Shown here in pieces: positions 54,899 to 63,433 of a DNA stretch of 64,000 nucleotides. Numbering within the stretch: the stretch's first letter is position 1; every line of letters starts with the position of its first letter. Source of the DNA: Haloimpatiens sp042688525 (GTDB taxonomy: Bacteria > Bacillota > Clostridia > Clostridiales > Clostridiaceae); contig NZ_JBHWAB010000001.1 in the NCBI RefSeq assembly GCF_042688525.2, forward strand, positions 3,348,001 to 3,412,000. The letters run 5' to 3'. The notes under the pieces were generated by a model. The model had not been told where the DNA came from. It made no database searches and saw only the letters and a list, made by a program, of their open reading frames with translations. The position numbers and the translations under genes were made by a program.

Positions 54899-56152
54899 TT
54901 ACCTTATAGTTATATAACCATTTCCATTTTTTTGTACAAATCTACTATCAATAGCACCACTAGCTTCTATTTCTATAGATGAATAACTCTTTCCATTTTT
55001 AGAAGCTGTTAACTTTGAAAATACACAATTAATACTTCCACTTGAAGATATACTTACAGATGAATTTCCTTTACCATTAGAGCTAGAATTTACATTAGAA
55101 TAGCTTAACATAATACTTCCACGTGATGATATGTCAATATTTCCTTTGCCACTACCACTAGAATTAGTAGTTATATCTATATAACTGGCTTGAATGCTTC
55201 CGTTAGCTGTTACTGTTATATTTCCTTTTGCATTCTTACTTCCTTTTCCATCAATTTTTAATTTTGTTCTAGTAAGATTAATAGTATCTTTAGACTTTAA
55301 AACTATCTCACCTTTTTTATTTCCACTTCCACTAGAATTTAACTCTGCTCCACTAGCAATTATACTTCGTGAATCTAAAACTATCTTCCCATTGTTTGAA
55401 GTAGTTACTTTTACTCCTTCTTTCACTCTTATCCCATCTTTAACTATACAAATTATTGTTTTATCTTCTTCAACATTAAAATTAGCTGGAAAAACTAAAG
55501 TTCCTTTAGTATATTTAACATCGTTGTCCGAGTCATATGTTCCATTTCTATCAAATTCAATATTATAATCATTTTCATCTAAAACCCCATTATTATTTAT
55601 ATCAATAAATGGTTTATTACTATCTACATCTACATCAGGTTTAGGTTTAATGTTAAATGATATATCTTTTCTACTGCTTACTTTAAAATTTGTACTTTTG
55701 TCATTATTTAATTTATCTTTTATTATTATATTTACATTGAATATATTTTCGTTTTTTGTAATCTTAAATGCATCTTCACTTTGGGATACATTTTCTATAA
55801 GAATAATTTTTCCTTCTATTGGAGATTCTCTTATGATTTTATAAACTTTATTTTCTCCTATTTCACCCTGCTGAACCTTATAATACTTTATATCTCCAAT
55901 AATATATGAAATATCTTGCTCTTTACCAATATTAAAATTTTCTGCATTTTCAAGATCTTTTGTTATCCATTCCACAGCAAATCTAATATCATTTTGAGTA
56001 TTTGATGCATTTATCTGTCTTTGGATTAATCTTGATGAAGAATTCATAAAAGAGTAAGCAGTCATTATTATAAAACTCATAATACCTAAAGATATCAAAA
56101 GTTCTGCAAGGGTAAATCCTTTTTTATTTAATTTTTTCATTTTCATATTCAT
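54899..56152 (-). CDS. Pseudopilin with Ca-binding-like loop and beta-repeat tail
   Basis: The 417-residue protein has a prepilin signal KKG then FTLAELLISLGIMSFIIMTA, with Glu at position 5. A PilW/PilJ-like domain follows to about 175. DINNNGVLDENDY (184-196) resembles a dockerin/EF-type calcium loop. Residues about 255-415 are built of five to six units of about 27-30 residues with the pattern G-x-I-x-[LIV]-x-[SA]-x-[GD]-x-I, rich in Ser, Asn and Gly, as in right-handed beta-helices of surface adhesins. It begins 5 bp after the previous gene with no clear ribosome binding site, so it is probably translationally coupled. Confidence 0.75.
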   Translation of the reverse strand: MNMKMKKLNKKGFTLAELLISLGIMSFIIMTAYSFMNSSSRLIQRQINASNTQNDIRFAVEWITKDLENAENFNIGKEQDISYIIGDIKYYKVQQGEIGENKVYKIIRESPIEGKIILIENVSQSEDAFKITKNENIFNVNIIIKDKLNNDKSTNFKVSSRKDISFNIKPKPDVDVDSNKPFIDINNNGVLDENDYNIEFDRNGTYDSDNDVKYTKGTLVFPANFNVEEDKTIICIVKDGIRVKEGVKVTTSNNGKIVLDSRSIIASGAELNSSGSGNKKGEIVLKSKDTINLTRTKLKIDGKGSKNAKGNITVTANGSIQASYIDITTNSSGSGKGNIDISSRGSIMLSYSNVNSSSNGKGNSSVSISSSGSINCVFSKLTASKNGKSYSSIEIEASGAIDSRFVQKNGNGYITIR

Positions 56153-56157
56153 ATTCT

Positions 56158-56754
56158 TTATCGATGTGCTGGGAAAGCAGTACCATTTTTATATTTTACT
56201 CCTTCTGCATTTTTTACAAGAACCCATGTAATCCAAGGATTATTGCTCTTCCATTGGATTTTACCATTAACTTTTCCATCTCCTTTATCTATAACATCGT
56301 CTAACATATTTGTTATATCTTCATAATTATTAATACCCTTTAATGATATTTCTATAACTAAGTTTTTTTCATTATTCATAATTCTATAATCTAACTGATA
56401 ATTATAATCACTTTCTAAATTTCCTGCATTAAATGGGTTTTTAGGCCAACGTTCCAAATAAGGTCCATCCCAATTTGAAAGTCCATCACCATGATTTTGA
56501 AAAAAGCCTTTACTATTTGTGCTACCTCCCCCATCAAAACGAGGCCATTCACCAGTATCAGCATAATGATTTAAAGTAGCACTTTCTATAGCCTTACAAT
56601 CACCTACTATTTTATCTACTTTACTTTTTTCTATAGCTTTAAACGCATTCGGTGCAATAATTGCTGCTAAAATAGCAATTATTGCTATAACAACTAAAAG
56701 TTCTACTAAGGTAAATCCTTTTTTATTATGCTTCTTAAGTTTAAATTTTTTCAT
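56158..56754 (-). CDS. Minor type IV pilin / GspG-like pseudopilin
   Basis: The 198-residue prepilin has leader MKKFKLKKHNKKG and a mature start FTLVELLVVIAIIAILAAII. Its first 65 residues are nearly identical to those of the major pilin at 57727 (APNAFKAIEKSKV), followed by a GspG-type DTGEWP...WDGPYLERWP...PF segment. The C-terminal 60 residues are longer than in the major pilin and may form an added strand region. GGGGTGAT precedes the ATG. Confidence 0.85.
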   Translation of the reverse strand: MKKFKLKKHNKKGFTLVELLVVIAIIAILAAIIAPNAFKAIEKSKVDKIVGDCKAIESATLNHYADTGEWPRFDGGGSTNSKGFFQNHGDGLSNWDGPYLERWPKNPFNAGNLESDYNYQLDYRIMNNEKNLVIEISLKGINNYEDITNMLDDVIDKGDGKVNGKIQWKSNNPWITWVLVKNAEGVKYKNGTAFPAHR

Positions 56755-56782
56755 TTATATATCACCCCTAATGAAATTTATC

Positions 56783-57205
56783 CTACTTAAGTTCATCCCA
56801 ACTTAATATCCTTCCATTACTTGTATCTAACTTAGCTTGCATTTTTATTGATTTATTATCTTTAGTTATTCCTGTAGAATAAAAAATAGCTATATTACTA
56901 TTTTCTAAAGGTGGATTATATTCTAAATAATAATTTCCGAGATCTCCAACTGAATCTCTATGAGAAAAATTTTCTTTTATACTTTCATTATTTTTTACTT
57001 TAAGATTATATAAATAAATACCATTTTCAATGCCTGCTTCTGCAATATATTTAGCTTTAACTCTTTCTTCAGTTCCTTTACGAATGTAAACTTCATTTGT
57101 TATAGTACTTATCAAAATAGCACTCATGGATATGATAAGTATACCTACAATAATAGCAATAGGAAGTGCTGATCCTTTTTTATTTAGATTTTTTTCATTT
57201 TTCAT
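56783..57205 (-). CDS. PilX-like minor pilin
   Basis: The 140-residue protein has a short basic leader MKNEKNLNKKG followed by SALPIAIIVGILIISMSAIL. It lacks the Glu at position 5 usual for pilins, as is common in PilX-type minor pilins. The PilX N-terminal signature appears as RVKAKYIAEAGIENGIYL. TGGTGAAA precedes the ATG. It lies between two other minor pilin genes. Confidence 0.75.
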   Translation of the reverse strand: MKNEKNLNKKGSALPIAIIVGILIISMSAILISTITNEVYIRKGTEERVKAKYIAEAGIENGIYLYNLKVKNNESIKENFSHRDSVGDLGNYYLEYNPPLENSNIAIFYSTGITKDNKSIKMQAKLDTSNGRILSWDELK

Positions 57206-57225
57206 ATTTTCACCAACATAATAAA

Positions 57226-57642
57226 TTATTTCTGCACAAATAATTTAGTTCCAATTTTTATATCATTACTATCTTGAGGTTTAACCCCAACAATTATCTC
57301 TATTAACCCTTCTTCTGATTCACTGCTCTCTATAGAAACGTTATATGATATACCATCTTTTTTTTCACTCTTTATAACTTTAATGTTAGAAGTTTCAAAC
57401 CCTGTGTCTTCTAAAAATTCCTTTAATGAACTCAAATCTTTGATTATTTTTTTATCTCTATTAAACCTAATATTTTCAATATAATTTTGTGCTATTATTA
57501 ATGCTTCTAATCTTTGTTTATTAGTGTTACTTGCTTTAATGGTAGTAAAAGAAATTTTAGAAAACAAGGTAACTGTCCCTGCAATTAGCATCACAGCTAT
57601 TACAACTTCAATTAATGTAAACCCCTCTTTCTTGTTTTTCAA
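57226..57642 (-). CDS. PilV-like minor pilin
   Basis: A small prepilin of about 138 residues with leader LKNKKEG and mature start FTLIEVVIAVMLIAGTVTLF (Glu5 present). The start is TTG 57642, 6 nt after GGAGGGG; the longer frame to 57699 runs through an intergenic hairpin and is rejected. It is followed at 20 bp by the PilX-like gene. It probably primes or caps the pilus with the other minor pilins. Confidence 0.78.
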   Translation of the reverse strand: MKNKKEGFTLIEVVIAVMLIAGTVTLFSKISFTTIKASNTNKQRLEALIIAQNYIENIRFNRDKKIIKDLSSLKEFLEDTGFETSNIKVIKSEKKDGISYNVSIESSESEEGLIEIIVGVKPQDSNDIKIGTKLFVQK

Positions 57643-57679
57643 AACATCCCCTCCTAACACATAATTTTTAAGAATATTA

Positions 57680-57712
57680 AGCGCATTAAATTTAACCAAA
57701 ACTTAATGCGCT
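57680..57712 (-). terminator. Hairpin between the major pilin gene and minor pilin genes
   Basis: A 10-bp stem AGCGCATTAA/TTAATGCGCT with a 13-nt loop and only a weak T-rich tail, 15 bp after the major pilin stop. It is likely a partial terminator or RNA stabiliser that raises pilin output over the rest of the operon. Confidence 0.55.
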
Positions 57713-57726
57713 AATGTTACAATATC

Positions 57727-58233
57727 TTATTGTTCAGATATTATTAAATATACTGTAGTCTTATCTGTACTATATCTTACAACACCAGCATCTGCATCTG
57801 CTGTTCCATCTAAATCTGCTTCAAGTCTATCTACTGCCTGTGTATTTAAACTAGTTAGTTTTACTGCCTTAGTATTTGTAGTAAGTCCTAAATTAGTAGT
57901 TGCATCTGCACCAACTACAAATGTGTAACTTCCACCCCAAGGGTTTCTTGTTGGCCATTTTTCCATATATGGTCCATTCCAACCAGTTGGAGCATTTGTA
58001 GGTTTAGTTACAAATCCACTGGAAGCAGTTGCATTTGCTGGCCATTTACCAGTATCTGAATAATAACTCAAAGATGCTGTTTTTATAGCCTTATAATCTG
58101 TTTCAGCAGCTGAAACTTTACTTTTTTCAATGGCTTTAAAAGCATTTGGTGCTATAACGGCTGCAAGAATAGCTATAATTGCAATGACAACTAATAATTC
58201 AACTAAAGTAAAACCTTTTTTTATTCTTTTCAT
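57727..58233 (-). CDS. pilA: Major type IV pilin
   Basis: A 168-residue prepilin with leader MKRIKKG and mature N-terminus FTLVELLVVIAIIAILAAVI (Glu5 present). The C-terminal domain is of the GspG-like type (DTGKWP, GWNGPYMEKWP, NPWGGSYTF) and ends in a beta-rich stretch. The start is ATG 58233 after AAAGGG; an upstream in-frame GTG lies inside that site. It is first in the operon and sits directly behind a c-di-GMP-II riboswitch with a terminator. Confidence 0.88.
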   Translation of the reverse strand: MKRIKKGFTLVELLVVIAIIAILAAVIAPNAFKAIEKSKVSAAETDYKAIKTASLSYYSDTGKWPANATASSGFVTKPTNAPTGWNGPYMEKWPTRNPWGGSYTFVVGADATTNLGLTTNTKAVKLTSLNTQAVDRLEADLDGTADADAGVVRYSTDKTTVYLIISEQ

Positions 58234-58384
58234 AAAATACACCCTTTCTTATCATTTTTGTATTTTAAATATATTTTAAAAATATATTTAATTGTGAAAT
58301 TCTATTTATTAATTTTATTGTTTCCTAAAAACATCAATATTACTTAGTTTTAACATAAATTTTTTAATACAATTCTTTATAATA

Positions 58385-58441
58385 TAAATAAAGACCCGAT
58401 ATTCATTAATTATAAAAATTATGATTAATGAATATCGGGTC
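58385..58441 (-). terminator. Expression-platform terminator of the pilin riboswitch
   Basis: An 18-bp stem GACCCGATATTCATTAAT/ATTAATGAATATCGGGTC (58393-58410 and 58424-58441), then TTTATTTAT, on the minus strand. Its 5' arm shares CCCG with the 3' end of the aptamer, so the two structures compete. Confidence 0.88.
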
Positions 58442-58508
58442 GGTTGCATCACTAACTCCATACATACAAGATGCCCAAATTAAGTACGTATTTCTTCATG
58501 TCCCTTTG
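58436..58508 (-). ncRNA. c-di-GMP-II riboswitch aptamer
   Basis: On the minus strand, GGGACATGAAGAAATACG is followed by ACTTAATTTGGGCATCTTG and GGAGTTAGTGATGCAACCGACC. The order and identity of TTGGGCA, AGTTAGT and GTGCAACCGACC-type blocks match the c-di-GMP-II class as I recall it from C. acetobutylicum. C. difficile pilin operons carry the same class. I infer an ON switch, because the aptamer 3' end overlaps the terminator. Confidence 0.85.
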
Positions 58509-58529
58509 ATTGTATATTTAGTTGTTTAT

Positions 58530-58558
58530 ACTATATATATTATCATCTATTATGACAA
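58530..58558 (-). promoter_or_regulatory. Pilus operon promoter
   Basis: TTGTCA (58553-58558), 17-bp spacer, TATAGT (58530-58535) on the minus strand, about 20 bp upstream of the riboswitch. Confidence 0.6.
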
Positions 58559-58597
58559 TTTTCAATATTTTTCGATTAATTTCGATATATTAATCTT

Positions 58598-59395
58598 TTA
58601 GTTATCTCCATCCATTATGTCTCCTAACATCCCTAATATGCTTCCTTCTCCTTTTCTACTTCCCCCCATATTAGGTGCAGAAGATATAACACGCTCTGCC
58701 AATCTACTAAATGGAAGACTTTGAACCCATACACTTCCTGGTCCTGATACTGTTGCAAAGAAAACTCCTTCTCCTCCAAACAGTGTATTTTTAATTCCTC
58801 CAACAAACTCAATATCATAATGTATGTCTTTTGTCATAGCCACAAGGCATCCTGTATCTATTTTTAAAACCTCACCTGGCATAAGATCTTTTTTTACTAT
58901 AGTACCACATGCATGAACAAATGCTAAACCATCACCTTCAAGCTTTTCAAGAATAAAGCCTTCTCCTCCAAAAAATCCTACTCCTAATTTTTTCTTAAAA
59001 TCTATACCTACAGATACCCCTTTTGCAGCGCATAAAAAAGCGTCTTTTTGACAGATTAACTTTCCTCCTAATTGCATTAAATCCATAGGAATAATTTTTC
59101 CTGGATAAGGTGATGCAAAAGCTACATGGATCTTTCCATGAGATAAATTTGTAAAAGCCGTCATAAATAAACTTTCTCCTGTAAGTACTCTTTTACCAGC
59201 TCCGAAAAGTTTATCCATGAATCCTCCACCTGAACTACGTGAGCCATCTCCAAATATAGTTTCCATTTGTATGCCAGAGTCCATCATCATCATAGCCCCA
59301 GCTTCAGCAATTACAGTTTCTTTAGGATCAAGCTCAATTTCTACAAACTGCATATCATCTCCATAAATCTTATAGTCTATTTCATGTGAATACAT
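58598..59395 (-). CDS. AIM24/TIGR00266 family protein
   Basis: This 265-residue protein matches the TIGR00266 (AIM24-like) family of beta-rich proteins of unknown function. Typical segments are QFVEIELDPKETVIAEAGAMMMMDS, the Gly-rich GDGSRSSGGGFMDKLFGAGKRVLTGE and GVGFFGGEGFILEKLEGDGL. The start is ATG 59395, 7 nt after AAGGAG; the frame extends upstream to 59440 without another site. It has no signal peptide. It lies between the pilus operon and groESL as a single gene. Confidence 0.85.
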   Translation of the reverse strand: MYSHEIDYKIYGDDMQFVEIELDPKETVIAEAGAMMMMDSGIQMETIFGDGSRSSGGGFMDKLFGAGKRVLTGESLFMTAFTNLSHGKIHVAFASPYPGKIIPMDLMQLGGKLICQKDAFLCAAKGVSVGIDFKKKLGVGFFGGEGFILEKLEGDGLAFVHACGTIVKKDLMPGEVLKIDTGCLVAMTKDIHYDIEFVGGIKNTLFGGEGVFFATVSGPGSVWVQSLPFSRLAERVISSAPNMGGSRKGEGSILGMLGDIMDGDN

Positions 59396-59556
59396 TATTA
59401 TCACTCCTTGTTTAATATACTTAGTAAATATTTTATACATTTTTTTAAGTTATTACAAGAATATATTACGATTGAAAACTTAAATTATACACTATTTCAT
59501 CAAAATTTCATTACCAAAACAATAATAACCATTTGTAAAACGTATCCCATAAGAAC

Positions 59557-59589
59557 ATAAAAAACCCCATGACATTACGTCATAGGGTT
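59557..59589 (-). terminator. groESL terminator
   Basis: Stem AACCCTATGAC/GTCATGGGGTT with a 5-nt loop, followed by TTTTTATG on the minus strand, 31 bp after the groEL stop. Confidence 0.85.
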
Positions 59590-59619
59590 ATAATAAATTA
59601 TAATAAGTTTTCTAACCTA

Positions 59620-61251
59620 TTAATACATTCCTTCCATTCCCATTCCTGGTGCACCTGGCATAGCTGGAGCATCATTCTTTTCTGGAATATCAGCAACTGC
59701 TGCTTCTGTTGTTAAGAAAGTAGATGCAACTGATGCTGCATTTTGTAATGCTGATCTTGTAACTTTAGTTGGATCAACTATACCAGCTTTTATCATATCA
59801 ACATATTCTCCACGTAAAGCATCAAAACCAACAGTAGCTCCACTCTCTTTAACTTTTTCTATTATTACTGAACCTTCAAGACCTGCATTTTTAGCTATTT
59901 GTCTTACTGGTTCTTCAAGAGCTCTTCTTATGATATTTATTCCTATTTGAGCATCTACTTCATCAGAAGTTACTTTATCTATTTCTGGTATTATACTAAC
60001 ATATGCTGTTCCGCCACCTGGAACTATACCTTCTTCAACAGCTGCTTTTGTAGCTGCAAGAGCATCTTCTATTCTTAATTTTCTTTCTTTTAATTCAGTT
60101 TCAGTAGCTGCACCAACTTTAATTAATGCAACTCCTCCAGCAAGTTTTGCTAATCTTTCTTGTAACTTTTCTCTATCAAAATCTGAAGTAGTTTCTTCTA
60201 TTTGTCTTCTTATTTGAGCTACTCTATCATGAATAGCTTCTTTATCGCCTTTTCCATTTACTACTGTAGTATTTTCTTTAGAAACTTTAACACTTTCAGC
60301 TCTTCCAAGCATATCAAGGCTAACATCTTTTAAATCTCTTCCTAATTCTTCTGAGATTACTGTACCACCAGTTAATATTGCTATATCTTGAAGCATTTCT
60401 TTTCTTCTATCACCAAATCCTGGTGCTTTAACTGCAACACAAGTAAATGTTCCTCTTAATTTATTAACAACTAATGTTGCTAAAGCTTCACCTTCAACAT
60501 CTTCAGCTATTATTAATAGTTTCTTTCCTTGTTGAACTATTTGTTCAAGTATTGGAAGTATTTCTTGAATATTTGATATCTTTTTATCTGTTATTAACAA
60601 ATATGCATCATCTAATACAGCTTCCATTTTTTCTGTATCTGTTACCATATATGGGCTTAAGTATCCTCTATCAAATTGCATACCTTCAACTACATCTAAT
60701 TCAGTAAGCATTGTTTTTGACTCTTCTATTGTTATAACACCTTCATTACCTACTTTTTCCATAGCATCTGCTATTAATGTTCCTATTTCTTCATCAGAAG
60801 CTGAAATAGCAGCAACTCTTGCTATATCACCTTTACCATTAACTGGTTGAGATATTTTTTTAATTTCATCTACAACTTTTGCTACAGCTTTTCTAATACC
60901 ATTTCTTATAAGAATTGGATTAGCACCTGCAGTTACATTTTTTAATCCTTCTCTTATTATTGCTTGTGCAAGTAATGTAGCTGTAGTGGTTCCGTCACCT
61001 GCAACATCATTAGTTCTTGTAGCAACTTCTTTAACAAGTTGAGCACCCATATTTTCATATGCGTCTTGAAGCTCTATTTCTCTAGCTATAGTAACACCAT
61101 CATTTGTTATTAATGGTGACCCAAATTTTTTATCTAATATAACATTTCTTCCTTTTGGTCCTAATGTAACTTTTACAGTATCAGCTAATTTATCTACACC
61201 AGCTTGCATTGATCTTCTTGCTTCTTCACCAAATGTAATACTCTTTGCCAT
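59620..61251 (-). CDS. groL: Chaperonin GroEL (Hsp60)
   Basis: The 543-residue subunit of the 14-mer protein-folding chamber. It is full length, with TLGPKGRNVILDKKFGSP, the ATP-binding VAGDGTTTATLLAQAI, the apical domain EGMQFDRGYLSPYMVT and the signature AAVEEGIVPGGG. A short Gly-Met-rich tail ends PGMGMEGMY. AGGAGGG precedes the ATG. It follows groES by about 50 bp and shares the CIRCE-controlled promoter. Confidence 0.98.
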   Translation of the reverse strand: MAKSITFGEEARRSMQAGVDKLADTVKVTLGPKGRNVILDKKFGSPLITNDGVTIAREIELQDAYENMGAQLVKEVATRTNDVAGDGTTTATLLAQAIIREGLKNVTAGANPILIRNGIRKAVAKVVDEIKKISQPVNGKGDIARVAAISASDEEIGTLIADAMEKVGNEGVITIEESKTMLTELDVVEGMQFDRGYLSPYMVTDTEKMEAVLDDAYLLITDKKISNIQEILPILEQIVQQGKKLLIIAEDVEGEALATLVVNKLRGTFTCVAVKAPGFGDRRKEMLQDIAILTGGTVISEELGRDLKDVSLDMLGRAESVKVSKENTTVVNGKGDKEAIHDRVAQIRRQIEETTSDFDREKLQERLAKLAGGVALIKVGAATETELKERKLRIEDALAATKAAVEEGIVPGGGTAYVSIIPEIDKVTSDEVDAQIGINIIRRALEEPVRQIAKNAGLEGSVIIEKVKESGATVGFDALRGEYVDMIKAGIVDPTKVTRSALQNAASVASTFLTTEAAVADIPEKNDAPAMPGAPGMGMEGMY

Positions 61252-61301
61252 TATAATTCCCTCCTATTTATGTAGTTTAAACTTAACTAACTAAACCTTT
61301 A

Positions 61302-61586
61302 CTATTCTACAACAGCTAAAATATCCTCTTGCTTGAGTATTGTATATTCTTCACCTTCGAATTTAACTTCATTTCCTGAATATTTAGAGAAGATTACTTT
61401 ATCTCCTACTTTAACTTCCATTTCTATTTTCTTTCCATCTCTATCTACTCCTGGCCCTACTGCAACAACTTCTGCCATTTGTGGTTTTTCTTTTGCTGAA
61501 CCTGGTAAAACAATTCCACTTTTTGTAGTTTCTTCTGCTTCTAATCTTTTAATAACAACTCTGTCTCCAAGTGGTCTAATTTTCAT
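61302..61586 (-). CDS. groS: Co-chaperonin GroES (Hsp10)
   Basis: The 94-residue lid protein of the GroEL chamber. It begins MKIRPLGDRVVIKRLEAEETT, with the mobile loop KSGIVLPGSAKEKPQ and the C-terminal YTILKQEDILAVVE. GAGGAGGGG precedes the ATG. It is first in the groES-groEL operon. The CIRCE element 42 bp upstream indicates HrcA repression. Confidence 0.98.
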   Translation of the reverse strand: MKIRPLGDRVVIKRLEAEETTKSGIVLPGSAKEKPQMAEVVAVGPGVDRDGKKIEMEVKVGDKVIFSKYSGNEVKFEGEEYTILKQEDILAVVE

Positions 61587-61627
61587 TTTAAACCCCTCCT
61601 CAATTATTTAAAAATATTTTTCACCTG

Positions 61628-61654
61628 TTAGCACTCATCTTTCTTGAGTGCTAA
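61628..61654 (-). promoter_or_regulatory. CIRCE element (HrcA operator)
   Basis: TTAGCACTC, 9 bases, GAGTGCTAA: the exact heat-shock operator consensus, located in the groES leader. Confidence 0.98.
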
Positions 61655-61901
61655 TACAATTATTATGATAGTTAATACACTTTATATTAGCAAATGTGAT
61701 TTTTCCTAGTATTTTAACATTTTAGATTATTTTTAAAATTTATACTCAATTATATTATTTTTTTATATTATTACTATCATTTCCTTGTTTTCACATTAAT
61801 TTTGTCTTATCATTTATATAAATAGTATTTAAGTATATTTTTTATACACATGTTTTATAATACCTATATATCTTTTCACTTTAACATAGGAGGATTGTAC
61901 T
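61655..61901. other. Divergent promoter region of groESL and the DUF1461 gene
   Basis: On the minus strand TTGCTA, 17 bp, TATCAT lies just upstream of CIRCE and may be the groESL promoter. The right half is very AT-rich, with no clear consensus promoter for the plus-strand gene beyond AGGAGG at 61888. Confidence 0.35.
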
Positions 61902-62546
61902 TTGAATAAATTTACTAATATCGTTTTAAATTTAATTCAAACTATATTACTAAGCTTATTTATAATATTATCATCTATATATATAACTATTAACTTTAAA
62001 CAACTATATTATTATAGTATTGATCACTTTAATATAGAACAATTTTCAAATATAAACAAACATGAAATCAAATTAAACTATGATTATACTATTAATTATC
62101 TAACATCAAATAGAAATATAAATTTTAACTTACCTACACTTCCCTATTCTTATGTTGGTAAATTACACTTTGAGGAAGTAAAAGCTCTTATTATCACATC
62201 AAAAAAAATATTGTATATAACCCTTTTTATTCTAATTTTATTAAATATTTTTTTAAAAAAACATACCAATTTTTTATTTTTAAAATTAACTTATCGTTCC
62301 CTTATATTATTTTGTTTTTTACTATTTGGTTCATTTTTATTAAATTTCGACAAAAGTTTTACTTTTTTTCATAATATATTTTTCAACAATGATTATTGGA
62401 TATTTAACGAAAAAACTGACCCGATAATAAATATTTTGCCACAAGAATTTTTTTGTATTTGCGCTTTTTTTATTCTTTTTTTAATTATTTTAAATTGTAT
62501 TGTACTTATGATAATTCACAAAAAAATCTCTAGTGACGTTTCTTAG
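61902..62546 (+). CDS. TIGR01906/DUF1461 integral membrane protein
   Basis: A 214-residue membrane protein with four hydrophobic helices (about residues 8-30, 103-122, 130-150 and 185-208). Between helices 3 and 4 it has the family-typical FTFFHNIFFNNDYWIF and DPIINILPQEFF. Its function is unknown. The start is TTG 61902, 8 nt after AGGAGG. Its last 17 bases overlap the end of the convergent gene at 62530. Confidence 0.8.
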   Translation: MNKFTNIVLNLIQTILLSLFIILSSIYITINFKQLYYYSIDHFNIEQFSNINKHEIKLNYDYTINYLTSNRNINFNLPTLPYSYVGKLHFEEVKALIITSKKILYITLFILILLNIFLKKHTNFLFLKLTYRSLILFCFLLFGSFLLNFDKSFTFFHNIFFNNDYWIFNEKTDPIINILPQEFFCICAFFILFLIILNCIVLMIIHKKISSDVS

Positions 62547-63258
62547 TTATTTTCTTCAATATTTTTTCTCCCTTTAATGTACCAATTAAAAATAACATAA
62601 CCATAACAACAGCTATAACTATTAATGTACTCATTTGGCCTATCTCCATTTGATTACCAAAATAAGTTGAAATGAATATTCCAGGAAGTCTTCCTAAAGT
62701 AGAAAAAATTATAAATTTCTTAACTGGAACATCAGATACTCCACATATATATGCCAATGCATCTTTTGGTATTCCTGGTACTAAATATAGCAAAAAAATC
62801 ATATGAACCTGAGCACTAGCTTTTAATATTTTTTGAAAAAATTTAAATTTATTTTTTGATATCATACTTTTAACAAAATCACGACCCAAGTATCTAGAAA
62901 TATAGTATACAAGTAAACTACCTATAGATATTCCTATAGTAGATATTATTCCTCCTAAAAAAGTTCCAAAAATATATCCACCTGCTATTTGAATTATTTC
63001 ACCTGGAATAAAAAATACAACTACCTGTATAACTTGCATAATTAAAAAAGCTAAAATGCTATAGTTTCCATATGTAAGTATAACTCTCTTTAATTCTGAC
63101 GGATCTTTTACTATATAAGAATATTGATAATATTTATAGCTAATAAGAATAAAAACAAAGATGAAAATAGCAAAAATAGTACATTTTTTGTATTGTAATA
63201 CTTTTTTAAAACCTGATTTCAAAAATTCTATAAATTTTAATATAACATTTTTAATCAT
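62530..63258 (-). CDS. TVP38/TMEM64 family membrane protein
   Basis: A 242-residue DedA-like (SNARE-associated/VTT domain) membrane protein with about six helices. The family motif is VVFFIPGEIIQIAGGYIFGTF, then GSLLVYYISRYLGRDFV and LYLVPGIPKDALAYICG. Relatives act in lipid or undecaprenyl-phosphate scrambling, but the substrate here is unknown. The start is ATG 63258 after TAGGTGAA; the frame is open to 63297. Its 3' end overlaps the convergent plus-strand gene by 17 bp. Confidence 0.85.
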   Translation of the reverse strand: MIKNVILKFIEFLKSGFKKVLQYKKCTIFAIFIFVFILISYKYYQYSYIVKDPSELKRVILTYGNYSILAFLIMQVIQVVVFFIPGEIIQIAGGYIFGTFLGGIISTIGISIGSLLVYYISRYLGRDFVKSMISKNKFKFFQKILKASAQVHMIFLLYLVPGIPKDALAYICGVSDVPVKKFIIFSTLGRLPGIFISTYFGNQMEIGQMSTLIVIAVVMVMLFLIGTLKGEKILKKITKKRH

Positions 63259-63373
63259 AATTTCACCTATTTTAAATTTTATATTTTTATTGTGCAAAAG
63301 TAAGTTTTCTATATTATATAAGTTTTCTATTTTTCACTAATACTATACAAATTCAATTAATATTATAATTATA

Positions 63374-63408
63374 ACAAAAAACAGTACTACTAAAATAGCA
63401 GTACTGTT
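63374..63408 (-). terminator. Terminator of the hydrogenase gene
   Basis: Stem AACAGTACT/AGTACTGTT (63380-63388 and 63400-63408) followed by TTTTGTTAT on the minus strand, 26 bp after the stop. Confidence 0.85.
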
Positions 63409-63433
63409 AAATTATAAATATTTTTTCAAAAAT

